Below are positions 60,793-64,000 of a stretch of DNA of 64,000 nt, one piece after another. Under the pieces are notes generated by a model. The model was not told where the DNA came from, ran no database searches, and saw only the letters and a program-made list of their open reading frames with translations. The stretch spans positions 1,364,001-1,428,000 of the forward strand of contig JANCIK010000004.1 in assembly GCA_028532985.1 (NCBI GenBank), read 5' to 3'. How positions within the stretch are numbered: position 1 is the stretch's first letter; every line of letters starts with the position of its first letter. The translations under genes and the position numbers were made by a program. This stretch comes from Stropharia rugosoannulata. Lineage: Eukaryota > Basidiomycota > Agaricomycetes > Agaricales > Strophariaceae.

Positions 60793-63747
60793 GGGTGTGT
60801 TTTTAGAGTTCCTTTCGGTGTAAACGGCTGACATTCGGTGAGATAAGTGGGTTGTGCATGAGGAGTAGGGAAGTTGAGAATTCGCGATGGTCCCTGGAGA
60901 GCGACACGAGCCGTGCTGTCTTCCAAGGTGGCCGCTTTTTCCAAGGCCTAAGATGACGGCAGATAGAGACTACCGAGTCTTCTTTAACGGCCACATTTTT
61001 GGGATTCGAAAGGATCGTGAACCTGAACTTTTCAGTGGCCGAGGTTTTGTCTGCCATAAGGAACTCGAAGTCGAAGGCGGCTAGGGTCCTCGATTCGTCA
61101 GCCAAAAGACATTCATTCGAGCGCCAATGTTCATTGAATGGATGTAGAGTTACTGCCTGAATTTGTGGTGTCTCATGTCGTTCTTCAGATCTCCAGCGGT
61201 TGGCCAACCGTTGAATCTATGTTCGATCTCTTCGTACTTCGAACCTTGATATCATTGCAGCTGTCTGACTAACAGTGCTTGCCATACGCTTGCAATGACG
61301 GGCGCTTGTTATATACTTTGGGGATAGAAAGAACTGCCAGCAGAGCAAAGAGCATTATTTGCCCGTGTGGGAGAGTCGAACTTGTTACTTGATGGGCATG
61401 CGTGAAGAGCCAGTTTTTCCCGATCACGCAGGGAATCTGCCATGTATGATAGCAGGGCTATAGCTACCATTTCATTCGTTGCCTGAGCACTGAGTAAGAG
61501 TTATTATGAGAGCACAAGAAGTTGAGGTTATGGGCGCCGCATGCCTCCAATCTATGTTCTCCGTCTCTCCATATTCGGCTCATCGACATCAACGCTCCCT
61601 CATGGATCGTATATTCACGCAACAAGAAATATCAGCCGTCTATATAATCACGGCAGGTAGAATTTGCACGCAGTTCCAGATGGGGAACTATTACATGTAT
61701 CATTTCTGAAGTATAAAGGTTATTTGTTTTGGAGAGACTCTATATTCACCCATACATTTATGATGAATGGACGAGTCTGACAATTATCCATTGCTTCTCG
61801 GTCCGATGAATACTTAGACTAGTGACTAGTGACTCATAGAATTGTACTTGAATGCGTATCAAGAATATATTAGCTTTCTGCAGCCATACAAATCAACCAT
61901 GTAGTCTGTATCTTGCGGCGGCATGCCTTGTGCCACCCCGCGGGAATCCCAAGGATTCACCATCATTCATCTTCCCATCAAATAATTTATGTTCTGAGTA
62001 CAAAGACCACTACCCAGGATCTTTAACTGCCTACCTTACCAACATAGCAAGTATTCTGTGCAAGCTAAGAAATTGCAACAATATTCGGAGTCGGAAGTCG
62101 ACAATTCCCGCTGTCGGCGGGCTTTCTGCAGCGTGCCGTGTCATGAACCTTCTTTCCCCGTGCTCACAACCAAAATATTCCCGACAGCTTGGTCAGATAA
62201 AATCTGTGAATCCGGTTCATCCCGTCGGCCGAGTGACGGTTGTGCGTTGTTTTCCATACCTTCGGGGCTCCTTAATGTGTCATTCCTCGGTTTTAACAAC
62301 AGCGCGCTTTGATGGGAGCTTATATGAATTTTGAAATAAGGGCCGTCCTTATTCGTCCTTTACAGGACGGTGATAACATATATGCATTGCGAGCCTGTTA
62401 CGATGTCACTTGAACCGTTCTGGGTGGTCCCATAGTCGGGTGCTCACAAAATATTATAAGGGTCACGATGCTGTACAGTACATAGTGTCTCGTCTAGCCA
62501 CTCAACTAGCTTGCCGTGGACTCTCATTGTCCTTTCCTTTCGTGTAATACGTTAGTCATTGTAAAGTAAAGTTCAGCCTCATGTGGACACCTGGGCTAAA
62601 TCAGGCTGCGACACAACCAATGATTGATGTCATTGTCAGCAAACGCGTTGCCGTCGACAAAGCGCAGTAACGTTTATGATGTAAAAATGCAGCATTCTTA
62701 TCATTATGATGCGACTTTGATAGGCATATAAAGTCCAGCTAATCCAGGAGTCTATAGATATACAACAAGGGAACAGTGAGATAAACTTTCTTGAACATTG
62801 GACAGAGCCTGAATTATTACTTTTCAAGGTCTAATGCGGTCGGATGCAATTGTTGGTTTTCTACCCCCAATCAAAACGGAGAATCAAGCTATTTCTCCAA
62901 GTAGACATTCCATATGAGGCAGGAAATTCATATTCCTCAGCCTTGACAGTCACTTGCCTAATATAAGCTCATTTTACTCCTTGTTATGCCCAATCCAGGT
63001 TTCCCATCGACCTACAATAGTAGTAGTGCTATCTTCTCGTTCAGCTCCAAGTTCATTTCGGTCATGTTAGGTAGGCGCCTTGATATGTACATACGTAAGC
63101 TACAAGGATCGGCACCTCACCTACCCTTCACCGCTATGCTGTCATGTGCGGATTACTGAAGGATAGGATTTGCCACATATTATTGGATACCGAAGTCCAA
63201 GATAGTTCAGCGCTAAAATTAGTGCACTGTCCAATAAGATTGTGTCAAAATTCTAAGAATAAACGCGCTTGGACTGGATGTTTTTAAGGCAGTTTACGTA
63301 CGCGCTCATGTAAACGCAAAAATGCTCCCAGTCGCCGTCGAGCCGGACTCTGCCTCGAGGCCATTATCGTTTAATCTTAAGCATTACGGCGCTGAGTGCG
63401 TCAGAGTACTTATTGTCGCGCTCTCCACAGGGACCTCTAAGCTGATACATGTGGTCTTTTAAATACAACGCGGTATCATCTGGTTATAAATTACCTACTG
63501 TCGATACGCTTGCGGCGCTCGTTCTCACTGTCAGAACCATCCGGGAATAAACTAGAACACATCATATTCACCTCTACGGTATGATTCAGTGAATGTGCTA
63601 TGAACTTCCGTACTTCCATTGAGTCTGGGAAGCCTGACCTTCTTTCATTTGTGTCCCAGTAGTAATAACAAGCCCGTTCGAAGCGTGTGTTCATGGTCAT
63701 ACGCCCGCCGCGCAATGAACGGCAGTGAGAATTCCCGCTCTCAGAAA

Positions 63748-64000
63748 CTAGGGCTTGCAGGTGATAGATCCAAGCATCTCTCCATGTAAGCGCTCGAAGT
63801 CCGCTGCTAGTGATTTTGACTTGCTAGAGAGTAGCTGTGCTGCGAACCTGTAGTCTGGCGTGTCCGCACTCACATGCACATGCTGTCCGCGATGCGCACC
63901 GCCGCCAACGACAGGCCGACGCGATTGATGGCATGCGCGTCCAAAGCGAAGGCGGCAAAGCGTATGCACGTCGATGTGATGATCACATCGAGGTCGGGAG
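63748..64000 (-). CDS. 3' end of an unidentified protein (partial, runs off the right edge)
   Basis: Two minus-strand exons are visible. The upstream one enters from the edge and reads PDLDVIITSTCIRFAAFALD, then AHAINRVGLSLAAVRIADSM. A 50-nt intron with GTGAGT donor and CTCTAG acceptor leads to IKSKSLAADFERLHGEMLGS and ITCKP, with TAG at 63748-63750. The joined frame has helical, globular composition, and a normal-length intron restores it, so this is very probably coding. Too little is present to name the family. Confidence 0.55.
   Translation of the reverse strand, partial: SRPRCDHHIDVHTLCRLRFGRACHQSRRPVVGGGAHRGQHVHVSADTPDYRFAAQLLSSKSKSLAADFERLHGEMLGSITCKP

Larger units (their letters stand above)
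56662..63747. other. Gene-poor tract of about 7 kb
   Basis: No gene with a recognisable family. Overlapping open frames on both strands near 56.7-57.6 kb reflect GC-rich DNA. Fragments that read like secreted or membrane protein sequence occur: a frame near 57610-57760 (VYSDDALRFSSSMNCHADS), one ending in TFLVFVFLFCGTVMAW and TAG near 59275, and a Ser/Ala-rich frame at 59871-60003. They could be exons of one divergent membrane protein or remains of a decayed gene, but I could not join them. Confidence 0.45.

Noticed and set aside
60399..60944. Minus-strand frame of 181 codons opposite the 60.2-60.8 kb frame
   Set aside because: Starts at TTG, no domain, likely a shadow in GC-rich DNA.
61366..61420. 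tRNA-like GAGAGTCGAAC sequence
   Set aside because: No paired acceptor stem or A-box could be found around it.
62341..62372. Short inverted repeat CCGTCC...GGACGG
   Set aside because: Only six paired bases, not near a gene end that needs it; likely chance.
63491..63700. Minus-strand frame starting MTMNTRFERACYYYWD
   Set aside because: Short, no domain, and lies just after the stop of the partial edge gene, so probably 3' noncoding.

Overview
The window is nuclear DNA from a filamentous basidiomycete, most likely an agaricomycete. The genes are packed on both strands. They are broken by many introns of about 48-60 nt, and the recognisable products are fungal: GH55 and GH5 beta-1,3-glucanases, MSS51, single-chain NADH-GOGAT, and an AlkB-GRF protein. 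I saw no rRNA, tRNA, CRISPR array or intact transposon.

Layout. 1-8.9 kb: the last exon of a poly-Q protein, a membrane-anchored GH5 exo-beta-1,3-glucanase, a small spliced ATPase-inhibitor-like gene on the minus strand, and a secreted GH55 exo-beta-1,3-glucanase. 9-26 kb: housekeeping genes on alternating strands, namely CDC45, a scramblase, mitochondrial IF-2, a CHORD-CS co-chaperone, a mitochondrial carrier-like protein, an ALKBH7-like oxygenase and the TOR subunit LST8. 26-44 kb: glutamate synthase (GLT1), MSS51 and HIS3 back to back, a neprilysin-type M13 peptidase, an MFS transporter and a CUE-AlkB-GRF oxygenase. 44.6-56.7 kb: an M24 Xaa-Pro peptidase with unusually long introns, a tandem pair of AhpD/CMD-like genes, a small unknown gene, and a second MFS transporter paralogous to the first. 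From about 47 kb the coding sequence becomes markedly GC-rich. 56.7-63.7 kb: a gene-poor tract. The window ends inside a minus-strand gene that I could not name.

Themes. Two neighbouring wall-glucan hydrolases suggest cell-wall or beta-glucan turnover. LST8 and GLT1 are adjacent and both relate to nitrogen status, and GATA-type motifs lie upstream of GLT1. Several genes serve mitochondria (IF-2, MSS51, the carrier, the ALKBH7-like protein and probably the scramblase).

The most unusual features are in splicing. I find an apparent AT-AC intron inside the HIS3 active-site motif, a 3-nt and a 5-nt microexon in the two glucanase genes, and six introns that appear to use GC-AG borders. One GC-AG intron sits exactly where the paralogous MFS gene uses GT-AG. 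All exon structures were deduced by eye from reading frame and family motifs, so they are predictions.
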